A DNA stretch of 64,000 bases, taken from the NCBI RefSeq assembly GCF_001045435.1, contig NZ_LFNG01000011.1, positions 52,091 through 116,090 of the forward strand, given 5' to 3'. The notes beneath the pieces were generated by a model. That model ran no database searches, had not been told where the DNA came from, and was given only the letters and a program-made list of their open reading frames with translations. The translations under genes and the position numbers were made by a program. Source of the stretch: Chryseobacterium koreense CCUG 49689 (GTDB lineage Bacteria > Bacteroidota > Bacteroidia > Flavobacteriales > Weeksellaceae). Below are positions 44,071-52,292 of this stretch, piece after piece (positions within the stretch are counted from its first letter, which is position 1; every line of letters begins with the position of its first letter).

Positions 44071-44155
44071 AAATTAAAAATGTGAAAATCCATCAATGTG
44101 ACAATCAAAATGCAAAATTGGCAGATTGCCGCATTGATAAATGGTTAGATTAATC

Positions 44156-44953
44156 TTATTTTCCTCTGTATTCTGGTTTTCTTTTTTCCAGAAAGGCCGT
44201 AACTCCTTCCATGAAATCTTCCGATTCTGCGGCTTCCTGCTGCAGGATTCCTTCAATATCCAACTGTTGGCTTAAAGTATTTTCGTAAGATTCGTTGAAC
44301 GCTTTTTTGGTTAAGGAAATTGCTTTTGTAGGTAAATTTGAAATCTGTGCTAAAATCCCCATTGCATTGACCATGAAGTTTTCATCTTCAAAAACATCGG
44401 CGATCAACCCCATTTCTTTAGCTTCCACTGCGGGAAGTTTTTTTCCGGTGAAAGCCAGATAATTTGCCTGCTGTCTTCCCAAAAGTTTTGGCAGCCAATA
44501 CGTTCCGCCGGTATCCGGAATCAGCCCGATGTTCACGAATGCTTGTGAAAAATAAGAGGATTGTGTCGCCAAACAGATGTCGCAGATCAAAGCCAACATT
44601 GCACCTGCTCCCACTGCAGGACCATTCACTAATGAAATTACCGGTTTTCTGCAGTTGGCAATTTCTTTTACCAAAGGATTATAATAATCGATCACCATTC
44701 GCTGGATCACTCTTTCTTCCTGCGGATCGCTGAAAGACATGGCGTCTTTTAAATTCTGGCCAGAACAAAACGCTTTTCCGCGACCTGAAATCGCAAGACA
44801 GCGGACGTCCTGATTGCGGCTTCCATCGTGAATGAAATTTTTCAGTTCAGAAAGTAAGGTTTTATTTAAACTGTTATAAGTTTTCTCGTCGTTGAGATAG
44901 GCGATGAGCAGTTTCCCATCAAGATGAGTTTCTATTTCGAGTTGTTTGTACAT
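44156..44953 (-). CDS. paaG: Enoyl-CoA hydratase/isomerase PaaG
   Basis: 265 aa, crotonase fold with GRGKAFCSGQNL, VNGPAVGAGAMLALICDI and IGLIPDTGGTYWLPKLLG. The Asp in PDTGG fits the ring 1,2-epoxyphenylacetyl-CoA isomerase group. It converts the epoxide to oxepin-CoA. ATG at 44951-44953 was chosen over the longer frame. Confidence 0.92.
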   Translation of the reverse strand: MYKQLEIETHLDGKLLIAYLNDEKTYNSLNKTLLSELKNFIHDGSRNQDVRCLAISGRGKAFCSGQNLKDAMSFSDPQEERVIQRMVIDYYNPLVKEIANCRKPVISLVNGPAVGAGAMLALICDICLATQSSYFSQAFVNIGLIPDTGGTYWLPKLLGRQQANYLAFTGKKLPAVEAKEMGLIADVFEDENFMVNAMGILAQISNLPTKAISLTKKAFNESYENTLSQQLDIEGILQQEAAESEDFMEGVTAFLEKRKPEYRGK

Positions 44954-45099
44954 AATTTTGTTGCGATGATTTGAGAGTCCGTTCAAATGGACTTTAACAA
45001 AGATAAAGTTTTAATACTATTTAAAATAAAAGTTGTTATGTTCAGAATAGGGGTGATTCCAATCGTCGAATCGGCTCATCATCAAATCCTCGCATCACT

Positions 45100-45561
45100 T
45101 TAATGGCATTTAAAATAATCGAATGGTTCCAGGCAATCGTTGCATTGGTAGGTTGCTTTGCAAAGCGTTGAACCAAACCTGCTGATTTCCCGGGTGTTTT
45201 CTGAGCCGCATCTCGGACATTTTTTAGGTACGTTCAGATGATTTTCATTCGCCCCTTTTTCCGGTGGCGTGATTCCGTAAGATCTTAGTTTTTCACGGGC
45301 TTCGTCGGTCATCCAATCGGTGGTCCAAACCGGGGAAATTTTAGTGGTCACTTTTGCGGAAATTCCTTTTTCCCTAAAAAGTTTAATGATGTCTTCCTCA
45401 ATATTAAACATCGCCGGACAAGCCGAATAGGTCGGCGTGATCACGATTTCTGCCTCATTTTCCGAAATCATTTTCGCGTCGCGCACAATTCCGAGCTCCA
45501 CGATGTTGATTACGGGAATTTCGGGATCGGGAATCGTTCTTAGCAATGTTAATAATTCCAT
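45100..45561 (-). CDS. paaD: 1,2-phenylacetyl-CoA epoxidase assembly protein PaaD
   Basis: 153 aa. An MIP18/DUF59 domain (IPDPEIPVINIVELGIVRD, TPTYSACPAM) is followed by a C-terminal zinc ribbon (CPRCGS, QCNDC). PaaD is needed for maturation of the epoxidase complex. Confidence 0.94.
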   Translation of the reverse strand: MELLTLLRTIPDPEIPVINIVELGIVRDAKMISENEAEIVITPTYSACPAMFNIEEDIIKLFREKGISAKVTTKISPVWTTDWMTDEAREKLRSYGITPPEKGANENHLNVPKKCPRCGSENTREISRFGSTLCKATYQCNDCLEPFDYFKCH

Positions 45562-45624
45562 ATTAATTTAATGTAACAATGTAGCAATCTGTACTAGTAT
45601 CTGAAATTGCTTATCTGCTGCAAC

Positions 45625-45680
45625 GTGAAACGTGAAACTTGAAACGTGAAACTTGAAACCTAAAACCTCAAACCTCAAAC
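45625..45680. repeat. Heptanucleotide tandem repeat
   Basis: Eight consecutive 7-nt units in the paaC-paaD gap: GTGAAAC, GTGAAAC, TTGAAAC, GTGAAAC, TTGAAAC, CTAAAAC, CTCAAAC, CTCAAAC. All units end in AAAC, and the units drift in sequence toward the paaC side. Confidence 0.9.
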
Positions 45681-45686
45681 TTGTTT

Positions 45687-46436
45687 TTACCAAACACAAT
45701 CCGGATACGTTCGCTGCATATATTGCAATTCGCAAAGGATATAACCGAAATATTCCGTGTGGTAACCGGTTCTGGAACCTTTCTGCATAAATTCGCTTTC
45801 AGGAATCGCAATTCCGAATTTGGCGAAATCTTTGGCGACTTCTTTTTTCCATTCCCCGTAAATCATTTTACCGTCTGGAACGATTTCGAGTTTCCGCAAA
45901 TCCTCTTCACCGGAGGTTTCCGCAAAGATTCCGGCAGTGTATTCCCAAAGGTTTTCCACCGCATTTTGAAGCCGGGTTTTGCTTTCGTCGGTTCCGCCCG
46001 CAAACATTTTAATCCACGTCGAAGCATGTGTGTAATGGTATTTCACTTCTTTTAAAGACTTCTCTGCAATGCCGGAAAGTTGCGCGTCGCTGCTTTTCAT
46101 CAGATTTTCATAAAGAAGTTTCAGGTAAACCGAAAAGAAATAGACTTTCAGGATGGTTTGAGCATAATCACCGTTTGGAAGTTCCGATAGTTGACAGTTC
46201 AGATATTCTTTTTCCAGACGCAGGAAAGCCAAATCGTCTTCAGTCTTCCCTAAATTCTGGACTTGGGCGGCATATTTGAAAAAATTATTGCTCTGTCCCA
46301 AATAATCCAGCGCGATATTAGTCAAAGCGATGTCTTCTTCCAGATAAGGTCCTTTTCCGCAGAGTTCGCCCAACCTTTGACCAAAAATCAAAGTATCGTC
46401 GGCTAATTTTAAAGTATAATTAAAAAGTGGATTCAT
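45687..46436 (-). CDS. paaC: 1,2-phenylacetyl-CoA epoxidase subunit PaaC
   Basis: 249 aa, all-helical ferritin-like protein with DDTLIFGQRLGELCGKGPYLEEDIAL and HYTHASTWIKMFAGG. It is the structural partner of the catalytic subunit PaaA in the multicomponent monooxygenase. Confidence 0.94.
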   Translation of the reverse strand: MNPLFNYTLKLADDTLIFGQRLGELCGKGPYLEEDIALTNIALDYLGQSNNFFKYAAQVQNLGKTEDDLAFLRLEKEYLNCQLSELPNGDYAQTILKVYFFSVYLKLLYENLMKSSDAQLSGIAEKSLKEVKYHYTHASTWIKMFAGGTDESKTRLQNAVENLWEYTAGIFAETSGEEDLRKLEIVPDGKMIYGEWKKEVAKDFAKFGIAIPESEFMQKGSRTGYHTEYFGYILCELQYMQRTYPDCVW

Positions 46437-46513
46437 TTTTTTGGATTAAAGATGATAGAATAAAGAGCAAAGTCAAAGGACTTTTGTCTATTCTCTTTTT
46501 TCTTAAGGTCTTT

Positions 46514-46795
46514 TTACATATTTTTCACATCATTCGGAATTTCGTAAAAAGTCGGATGACGGTACAATTTGTCATCGGCAGGATCAAAAAATGCTTCTTT
46601 ATCGACGCCTTCGGAAGTGACCAAATATTTACTCGGCACCACCCAAATCGAGGTTCCTTCCATTCTTCTGGTATAAACGTCTCTTGCGTTTTGCAACGCC
46701 ATTTCAGCAGTCGCGGCTTGCACGGTTCCCGCGTGTTTGTGGGAAAGTCCGGGTTTTGTTTGGATGAAAACTTCCCACATTTCTAAGTTGCTCAT
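46514..46795 (-). CDS. paaB: 1,2-phenylacetyl-CoA epoxidase subunit PaaB
   Basis: 93 aa: MSNLEMWEVFIQTKPGLSHKHAGTVQAATAEMALQNARDVYTRR runs across the first half, the hallmark of PaaB (given here split: WEVFIQTKPGLSHKH and AEMALQNARDVYTRR). It bridges the epoxidase heteromers. It is 38 nt downstream of hutI; no paaA precedes it. Confidence 0.94.
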   Translation of the reverse strand: MSNLEMWEVFIQTKPGLSHKHAGTVQAATAEMALQNARDVYTRRMEGTSIWVVPSKYLVTSEGVDKEAFFDPADDKLYRHPTFYEIPNDVKNM

Positions 46796-46833
46796 TGTGC
46801 TAATTTTTATGGTTTTAAAGATAAATCTTTTTT

Positions 46834-48057
46834 TTAAATTTTTTCGCCGTCAATGTAAACGGATTCCGCCTTTAAACTTCCCTGTTGATAAAGAATGTTC
46901 TGAAAATTATCGGTCTTAAAAGTGACAAAATCTGCCTTTTTGCCTTTTTCTAAAGTTCCGCGGTCTTCTAAACTTAATGCAAAAGCCGAACGAAACGTAA
47001 TTCCAGCCAAAACTTCTGCCGTGGAAAGCTTCTCGAAAGTGGCTAAAATAGAAGCTTGGGCAATGAGATTTCCCATCGGGGCGGAACCGGGATTCCAATC
47101 CGATGCGATGGCGAGAATTCCACCCTGGTCTAAAATTTTTCTGGCCGGTGTAAATTTTTCGCCTAAACCTAAACTTGCTCCCGGAAGTGCAGTTGCAACC
47201 GTTTCGGATTTTGCCAAAAATGCTATGTCTTCATCAATCGTTGCTTCCAAATGATCAGCGGATTTTGCTCCTACTTCTACCGCGATTCTGGAACTTCCGG
47301 GCGTGAACTGATCGGCATGAACAGTGATTTCAAAACCTAAATCTTTAGCCTTGATCAAAAACGCTTTGCTTTCTTCCGGCTGAAATGCAGATTTCTCAAT
47401 GAAGATATCTACTCGGTTTGCAAGATCTTCTTCTTTCACTTTAGGTAAAATCTGCTCCAAAATATAATCCAGATATGCTTTGGAAGTTCCTTCAAAATCT
47501 CTGGGTTTCAAGTGCGCAGAAAGACAGGTCGGAACCAAAGTCGCTTTAGTAAGCGTTTGCGCTTTTTTGATGACGCGCAACATTTTCAGTTCGTTTTCCA
47601 GATCCAAACCGTAACCGGATTTTATTTCAATAGTTGTAATTCCCAAACTGATCAGAAAATCAATTCGTTCTAACGTTGTTTTCAATAATTCCTCTTCTGA
47701 TGCATTTCTGGTATGCTGAACGGAACTCCAGATTCCGCCGCCGCTTTCTGCAATTTCAAGGTAAGTTTTTCCGGCGTTTCGCATGGCGAAATCATTCGCA
47801 CGGTTTCCACCGAAACAGATGTGTGTGTGGGAATCTGTAAAAGCGGGAACTGCGATTTGAATGTCATCGGGGAGTTCTTTTTCTGCAGCAGGATTTTCAG
47901 TATTTAATTTTTCGTAATTTCCCACTTCTGCAATTTTTCCGTTTTCAATTAGAATTCCACCGTTTTCGATGATTTCTAGTTGGTGGTCTGAAAGTTTTCC
48001 GCGCAAAGGAAGGTTGGCTAAAGTGATAATTTGCTTAAAAGGACCGATTAATTTCAT
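46834..48057 (-). CDS. hutI: Imidazolonepropionase
   Basis: 407 aa amidohydrolase with the metal motif DSHTHICFGG, ITVHADQFTPG, an ASDWNPGSAPM Asp and the EIKSGYGLDLENELKML substrate region. It opens imidazolonepropionate to formiminoglutamate in histidine degradation. The ATG at 48055-48057 was chosen; other hut genes are not in the window. It directly precedes paaB on the same strand. Confidence 0.95.
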   Translation of the reverse strand: MKLIGPFKQIITLANLPLRGKLSDHQLEIIENGGILIENGKIAEVGNYEKLNTENPAAEKELPDDIQIAVPAFTDSHTHICFGGNRANDFAMRNAGKTYLEIAESGGGIWSSVQHTRNASEEELLKTTLERIDFLISLGITTIEIKSGYGLDLENELKMLRVIKKAQTLTKATLVPTCLSAHLKPRDFEGTSKAYLDYILEQILPKVKEEDLANRVDIFIEKSAFQPEESKAFLIKAKDLGFEITVHADQFTPGSSRIAVEVGAKSADHLEATIDEDIAFLAKSETVATALPGASLGLGEKFTPARKILDQGGILAIASDWNPGSAPMGNLIAQASILATFEKLSTAEVLAGITFRSAFALSLEDRGTLEKGKKADFVTFKTDNFQNILYQQGSLKAESVYIDGEKI

Positions 48058-48275
48058 AAGCGTAAAATTAGGAATTAAAATTAGATGTTGAAAGATCGAT
48101 TTAACCGGCATATCACGGCTTCGCGGTTTCCTTTTAGAAGTGTGATTTTTTCTGCCAACATTTTGCTGCTTTACACCTTCGTTTTATCATTTTGGTTTAA
48201 ATTGTAAACCCTATTTTTCTAAAATATAATCTTTGGATAATCCATTCACTCTACCCAAATCCTCGCAGAAATCCT

Positions 48276-48283
48276 TATCTTTG
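48276..48283 (+). promoter_or_regulatory. TAnnTTTG promoter element of ruvB
   Basis: TATCTTTG, 19 nt before the ruvB ATG. Confidence 0.6.
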
Positions 48284-48302
48284 GAATTCAAAACAGACCG
48301 TA

Positions 48303-49325
48303 ATGCCCGATTTTTTATATGCCGATAAGGAGAATTATTCCCACGAGGAATTGATGCAGGAAGAGAAAATCCGTCCGCAGAGTTTTGCGGATTTTGCCGG
48401 ACAAAGGAAAACTTTGGATAATCTGGAAGTTTTCGTGGCGGCCGCGAAAAATCGTGGTGGCGCTTTGGATCATGTGCTGTTGCACGGTCCTCCCGGATTG
48501 GGAAAAACTACTTTGGCCCACATCATCGCGAACGAACTCGGGGTGAACTGCAAGATTACTTCGGGTCCCGTTTTGGACAAACCCGGAAGTTTGGCTGGAT
48601 TGCTCACCAATTTAGAGGAAAACGACGTTTTGTTTATCGATGAAATCCACCGTCTGTCGCCGATTGTGGAAGAATATCTGTACTCGGCAATGGAAGATTA
48701 CAAAATCGACATCATGCTGGAAACCGGACCGAATGCTAGAAGTGTTCAGATTGGTTTAAATCCTTTTACGCTCGTTGGAGCAACCACCAGAAGCGGAATG
48801 TTGACCAAACCGATGCTCGCAAGATTCGGGATTCAAAGCCGGCTGGAATATTACACGGTGGAGCTTTTGGGAATGATTATCGAAAGAAGTGCAAGGGTTT
48901 TGGGCGTGAAAATCTACGAGGATGCCGCACTGGAAATTGCCAGAAGAAGCCGGGGTACGCCAAGAATTGCGAACGCATTATTGCGGAGGGTTCGTGATTT
49001 TGCCGAGATAAAAGGAAATGGCGAAATCGAAATTGAAATTACCAAATTCGCATTAAATTCTTTAAATGTTGACGAATTCGGATTGGACGATATGGACAAC
49101 AAAATCATGCGGGTCATGATAGAAAATTTCCGTGGGAAACCGGTGGGAATTTCTGCGTTGGCAACTTCTATTGGCGAAAATCCGGAAACTTTGGAAGAGG
49201 TTTATGAGCCGTTTTTGATCCAGGAAGGATTTATTATCCGAACGCCGAGAGGACGGGAAGTGACGGAGAAAGCGTACCGACATTTGGGTATTTCGAGAGC
49301 GAAAAATCCTGGGGAACTTTTTTAG
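48303..49325 (+). CDS. ruvB: Holliday junction branch migration helicase RuvB
   Basis: 340 aa. Walker A GPPGLGKT (62-69), Walker [11 protein letters not shown], sensor GATTRSG and the arginine finger region [10 protein letters not shown], then the winged-helix domain with [10 protein letters not shown] and [10 protein letters not shown]. It drives branch migration together with RuvA. The PaiB-like gene follows after 38 nt. Confidence 0.98.
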   Translation: MPDFLYADKENYSHEELMQEEKIRPQSFADFAGQRKTLDNLEVFVAAAKNRGGALDHVLLHGPPGLGKTTLAHIIANELGVNCKITSGPVLDKPGSLAGLLTNLEENDVLFIDEIHRLSPIVEEYLYSAMEDYKIDIMLETGPNARSVQIGLNPFTLVGATTRSGMLTKPMLARFGIQSRLEYYTVELLGMIIERSARVLGVKIYEDAALEIARRSRGTPRIANALLRRVRDFAEIKGNGEIEIEITKFALNSLNVDEFGLDDMDNKIMRVMIENFRGKPVGISALATSIGENPETLEEVYEPFLIQEGFIIRTPRGREVTEKAYRHLGISRAKNPGELF

Positions 49326-49363
49326 GGTTTTCTCAAAGATTATAAATCTTTAAATGAAGCAAA

Positions 49364-49972
49364 ATGCACATCCCAAAAATCTATAGAAGCGAAGATGTTT
49401 CATTAATGAAAAAAATCATTGATGAAAACGGTTTTGCACTTTTAATTTCGGATAAGGAAAAATTATCTGCAACCCATTCGATGTTTTTGATGAATGAAAA
49501 TGAGGGCGGTTTTTATCTGGAAACACATCTTTCAAAAGCCAATTTTCAGGCAAAGGTTTTGAAGGACGGCGATGAGGTGCTGTGTGATTTTTTGGGAGCG
49601 AATTGCTATATTTCTTCAAGTTGGTACAACCATAAAAATGTTTCGACCTGGAATTATCAGGCAGTCCAAATCCGCGGAAAGGTAGAGGCGATGACGGATG
49701 ACGAACTTTATGACCATTTGAAACGGATGACCTTCAAATATGAAAAATCCCAGAAATGTCCTTTTCTTGTGGAAAATATGGGTGACGATTTTGTGAGAAA
49801 GGAAATGAGGGGCGCATTTGGAATCAATATCATACCGACCGAGATTTCGATTGCAAACAAACTCTCGCAGAACCGGAACGAAGAAGACACCAAAAGGATT
49901 ATAGAACACCTGCAGGAACTTGGCGATCCGGGTTCGCTGCAAATTGCTGAAAACATGCTGAAATTAGAATAG
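49364..49972 (+). CDS. PaiB-like FMN-binding protein
   Basis: 202 aa, split-barrel flavin fold with FLGANCYISSSWY, NVSTWNYQAVQIRG and the C-terminal KMRGAFGINI-like segment (KEMRGAFGINI). It matches the PaiB family, first described as a regulator of sporulation but structurally an FMN-binding protein. It ends at a large hairpin. Confidence 0.88.
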   Translation: MHIPKIYRSEDVSLMKKIIDENGFALLISDKEKLSATHSMFLMNENEGGFYLETHLSKANFQAKVLKDGDEVLCDFLGANCYISSSWYNHKNVSTWNYQAVQIRGKVEAMTDDELYDHLKRMTFKYEKSQKCPFLVENMGDDFVRKEMRGAFGINIIPTEISIANKLSQNRNEEDTKRIIEHLQELGDPGSLQIAENMLKLE

Positions 49973-49979
49973 CGGTGTA

Positions 49980-50012
49980 AGCGTTGTTAGCGCTTTAAGC
50001 GCTAACAACGCT
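49980..50012. terminator. Perfect 16-bp palindromic hairpin
   Basis: AGCGTTGTTAGCGCTT (49980-49995), one T, then its exact complement AAGCGCTAACAACGCT (49997-50012). It lies between the PaiB-like and MBL genes with only a short T stretch after it, so it may be a terminator or a stabilising structure. Confidence 0.6.
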
Positions 50013-50043
50013 GCTCGCTTTTAAATACACAAAAATATATTTT

Positions 50044-50910
50044 ATGAAACTCTATCCCATACAATGCGGAAAATTTAAACTAGACGGTGGCGCCATGTTC
50101 GGTGTGGTGCCGAAAACCATTTGGGAACGCACCAATCCCGCAGATGAAAGAAACTTGATAGAACTCGGAACCCGCTCGCTTTTGGTGGAAGACGGCAAAA
50201 AACTCATCCTCATCGATTGTGGGCTGGGAAACAAGCAGGACGAGAAATTCTTCGGCCACTATTCACTTTGGGGAGATGATTCTCTGGATAAGAACCTGAA
50301 GAAATATGGCTTTGTACGCGATGATATTACCGATGTTTTCCTGACGCATCTTCATTTCGACCACTGCGGTGGTGCGATTGAGTGGAACGACGAGAGAACC
50401 GGTTATCGTCCCGCCTTTAAAAATGCACATTTCTGGACCAATGAAAACCACTGGAAATGGGCTACAGAACCGAACGCAAGAGAAAAAGCCAGTTTCCTGA
50501 AAGAAAATATCCTTCCAATGCAGGAGAGCGGACAACTCCAGTTTCTACCGATTCCATCAACCGGAAATTACGGTTTCGCGCCGGATTTGAAAATGGATGT
50601 GATTTTTGTGGACGGACACACCGAAAAACAAATGCTTCCCGTTATTCAATATCAGGAAAAAACAGTGGTTTTTGCGGCAGATTTGATTCCGACAGTGGGA
50701 CATATTCCGCAGGTTTATGTGATGGGTTACGATACCCGACCACTTTTGACCATGGATGAAAAAGGAAAATTTCTGAAACAGTGTATTGATAACGAATACC
50801 TGCTTTTTTTCGAGCATGATGCACATCATGAACTGGCTTCCTTAAAAATGACGGAAAGAGGAGTTCGTTTGGATGAAACCTTTTCGATGAACGAAGTCTT
50901 TGGTTATTAA
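50044..50910 (+). CDS. MBL-fold metallo-hydrolase
   Basis: 288 aa with the metallo-beta-lactamase zinc motif HLHFDHCGG (HxHxDH), a further His in VDGHTEKQM, Asp in FAADLIPTVGH and a terminal FEHDAHH. It is probably a lactonase-like or glyoxalase-like hydrolase; the substrate is unclear. coaE follows after 14 nt. Confidence 0.9.
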   Translation: MKLYPIQCGKFKLDGGAMFGVVPKTIWERTNPADERNLIELGTRSLLVEDGKKLILIDCGLGNKQDEKFFGHYSLWGDDSLDKNLKKYGFVRDDITDVFLTHLHFDHCGGAIEWNDERTGYRPAFKNAHFWTNENHWKWATEPNAREKASFLKENILPMQESGQLQFLPIPSTGNYGFAPDLKMDVIFVDGHTEKQMLPVIQYQEKTVVFAADLIPTVGHIPQVYVMGYDTRPLLTMDEKGKFLKQCIDNEYLLFFEHDAHHELASLKMTERGVRLDETFSMNEVFGY

Positions 50911-50924
50911 TAGAAAGTTGGAAA

Positions 50925-51548
50925 ATGGACGAAGAAAGTTTTCACACTAATTCAAAGATTATCGGCTTAACCGGCGGAATCGGTTCGGGGAAATCTACCG
51001 TGGCAAAATTCATTGAGGAGATGGGTTTTCCGGTGTATTATTCGGATCTGAGAGCAAAAGAAATTGTGAATGATGATGAAAACCTTAAAGTGGGAATCAC
51101 TCAGCTGTTGGGAGAAAACGCTTATGACATACACGGACTTTATAACCGAAAATACGTTTCCGAACTGGTTTTTAATAATGAGGATTTGCTGCACCAATTG
51201 AACGGAATGATTCATCCTGCGGTGAAATACGATTTTGAGAACTGGGTTTCGCGGCAAACTAAAGATTTCGTTTTTAAAGAAACGGCGCTTCTTTTTGAAT
51301 TAAAGTTAAACGAAAGCTGCTACCAATCGATCCTCGTAACTGCGGACGACAATCTACGGCTGAAACGCGTGATGGACCGCGACGGAAAAACCTACCGAGA
51401 AGTTGAAAGTGTGATGAACAAGCAGATGCCGGAAAAAGACAAAGTCAAACTCGCAGATTTTGTTATTTACAATAACGAGGGAATCGATGAATTGCGCGCT
51501 GAAACTGAAAAAGTGATCCAGAAGTTGCTGTTGCAGGAAACCCCTTAG
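50925..51548 (+). CDS. coaE: Dephospho-CoA kinase
   Basis: 207 aa with P-loop GGIGSGKS (17-24), the Asp/Arg region YYSDLRAKEIV, and the lid RVMDRDGKTYREVESVMNKQM (broken here: RDGKTYREVES). It phosphorylates dephospho-CoA in the last step of CoA synthesis. Confidence 0.96.
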   Translation: MDEESFHTNSKIIGLTGGIGSGKSTVAKFIEEMGFPVYYSDLRAKEIVNDDENLKVGITQLLGENAYDIHGLYNRKYVSELVFNNEDLLHQLNGMIHPAVKYDFENWVSRQTKDFVFKETALLFELKLNESCYQSILVTADDNLRLKRVMDRDGKTYREVESVMNKQMPEKDKVKLADFVIYNNEGIDELRAETEKVIQKLLLQETP

Positions 51549-51562
51549 TTTAAGCTCAAAAT

Positions 51563-51605
51563 AAAAAAACCTGAATCCAAATCGAATTCAGGTTTTTTTA
51601 TGCTT
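51563..51605. terminator. Shared bidirectional terminator, copy A
   Basis: AACCTGAAT and its complement around CCAAATCG form a hairpin with A and T tracts on both flanks, between the convergent coaE and response regulator genes. It is nearly identical to the element at 62045-62087. Confidence 0.9.
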
Positions 51606-51662
51606 TAAACCTTCAAGGTTTAATACGCCAAAAGCAAATCTTGATGTCGTGATCAGCGGCGT

Positions 51663-52292
51663 TCAGCGAATTAGGTTAAACTTCACTGCCTGTTTGATCA
51701 GGTTTGCCGTATTGTGGGCGTTGAGTTTTGTAAGCAAGCTTTTCCGGTGACTGTCAACGGTATAAGGACTTATGAAAATTTTCTCGGCGATTTGTTGGTT
51801 GGTTAATCCTTCCGCAATCAATTCTAAAACTTCTCTTTCGCGACTTGTGATGATTGGGATTTTCTTGAGTTCCGTTTTTTCGTTGGTGCTTAAATTTACA
51901 TCGACACTCAGATACATTTTGCCTTCTGAAACGGAAAGGATGGCTTTTTTTATTTCTTCTTCGGAAGCATTTTTCACCAAAAAACCATCTGCACCGGAAG
52001 CAATCATCTGTGTGATGTAGTTTCTTTCGTTGAAGGTGCTCATCCCGATAATTTTTATGTCCGGGAATTCTTTTTTTATTTTTACGGTGAGTTCAATTCC
52101 GTTGATTTCTGGCATGTTGATGTCGGTTAGTACCAATTCGGGCGGATTTTTTTTAATTTTTTCCAAGGCATCAAAGGCATTATTTGCAATACCTGTTAAA
52201 TCCACAAATTTTATTTGATTCATCATGGCGCGCAATCCTTCCTGTACCATTGGATGGTCATCAACAATCATTATTTTTATTTTATCCATCAT
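51663..52292 (-). CDS. LuxR-type response regulator
   Basis: 209 aa. Receiver domain with acidic pocket VDDHP (Asp 11-12), phosphoacceptor Asp 57 in LTDINMP, and Lys in FLVKNA. The C-terminal LuxR helix-turn-helix is ITSREREVLELIAEGLTNQQIAEKIF and YTVDSHRKSLLTKL. It overlaps the kinase gene by 11 nt and is thus its partner. Confidence 0.95.
   Translation of the reverse strand: MMDKIKIMIVDDHPMVQEGLRAMMNQIKFVDLTGIANNAFDALEKIKKNPPELVLTDINMPEINGIELTVKIKKEFPDIKIIGMSTFNERNYITQMIASGADGFLVKNASEEEIKKAILSVSEGKMYLSVDVNLSTNEKTELKKIPIITSREREVLELIAEGLTNQQIAEKIFISPYTVDSHRKSLLTKLNAHNTANLIKQAVKFNLIR

Noticed and set aside
45001..45099. Extra paa gene between paaD and paaG
   Set aside because: The gap is too short and carries no open frame on either strand.
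45625..45680. CRISPR array
   Set aside because: Units are 7 nt, directly adjacent and without spacers; no cas genes nearby.
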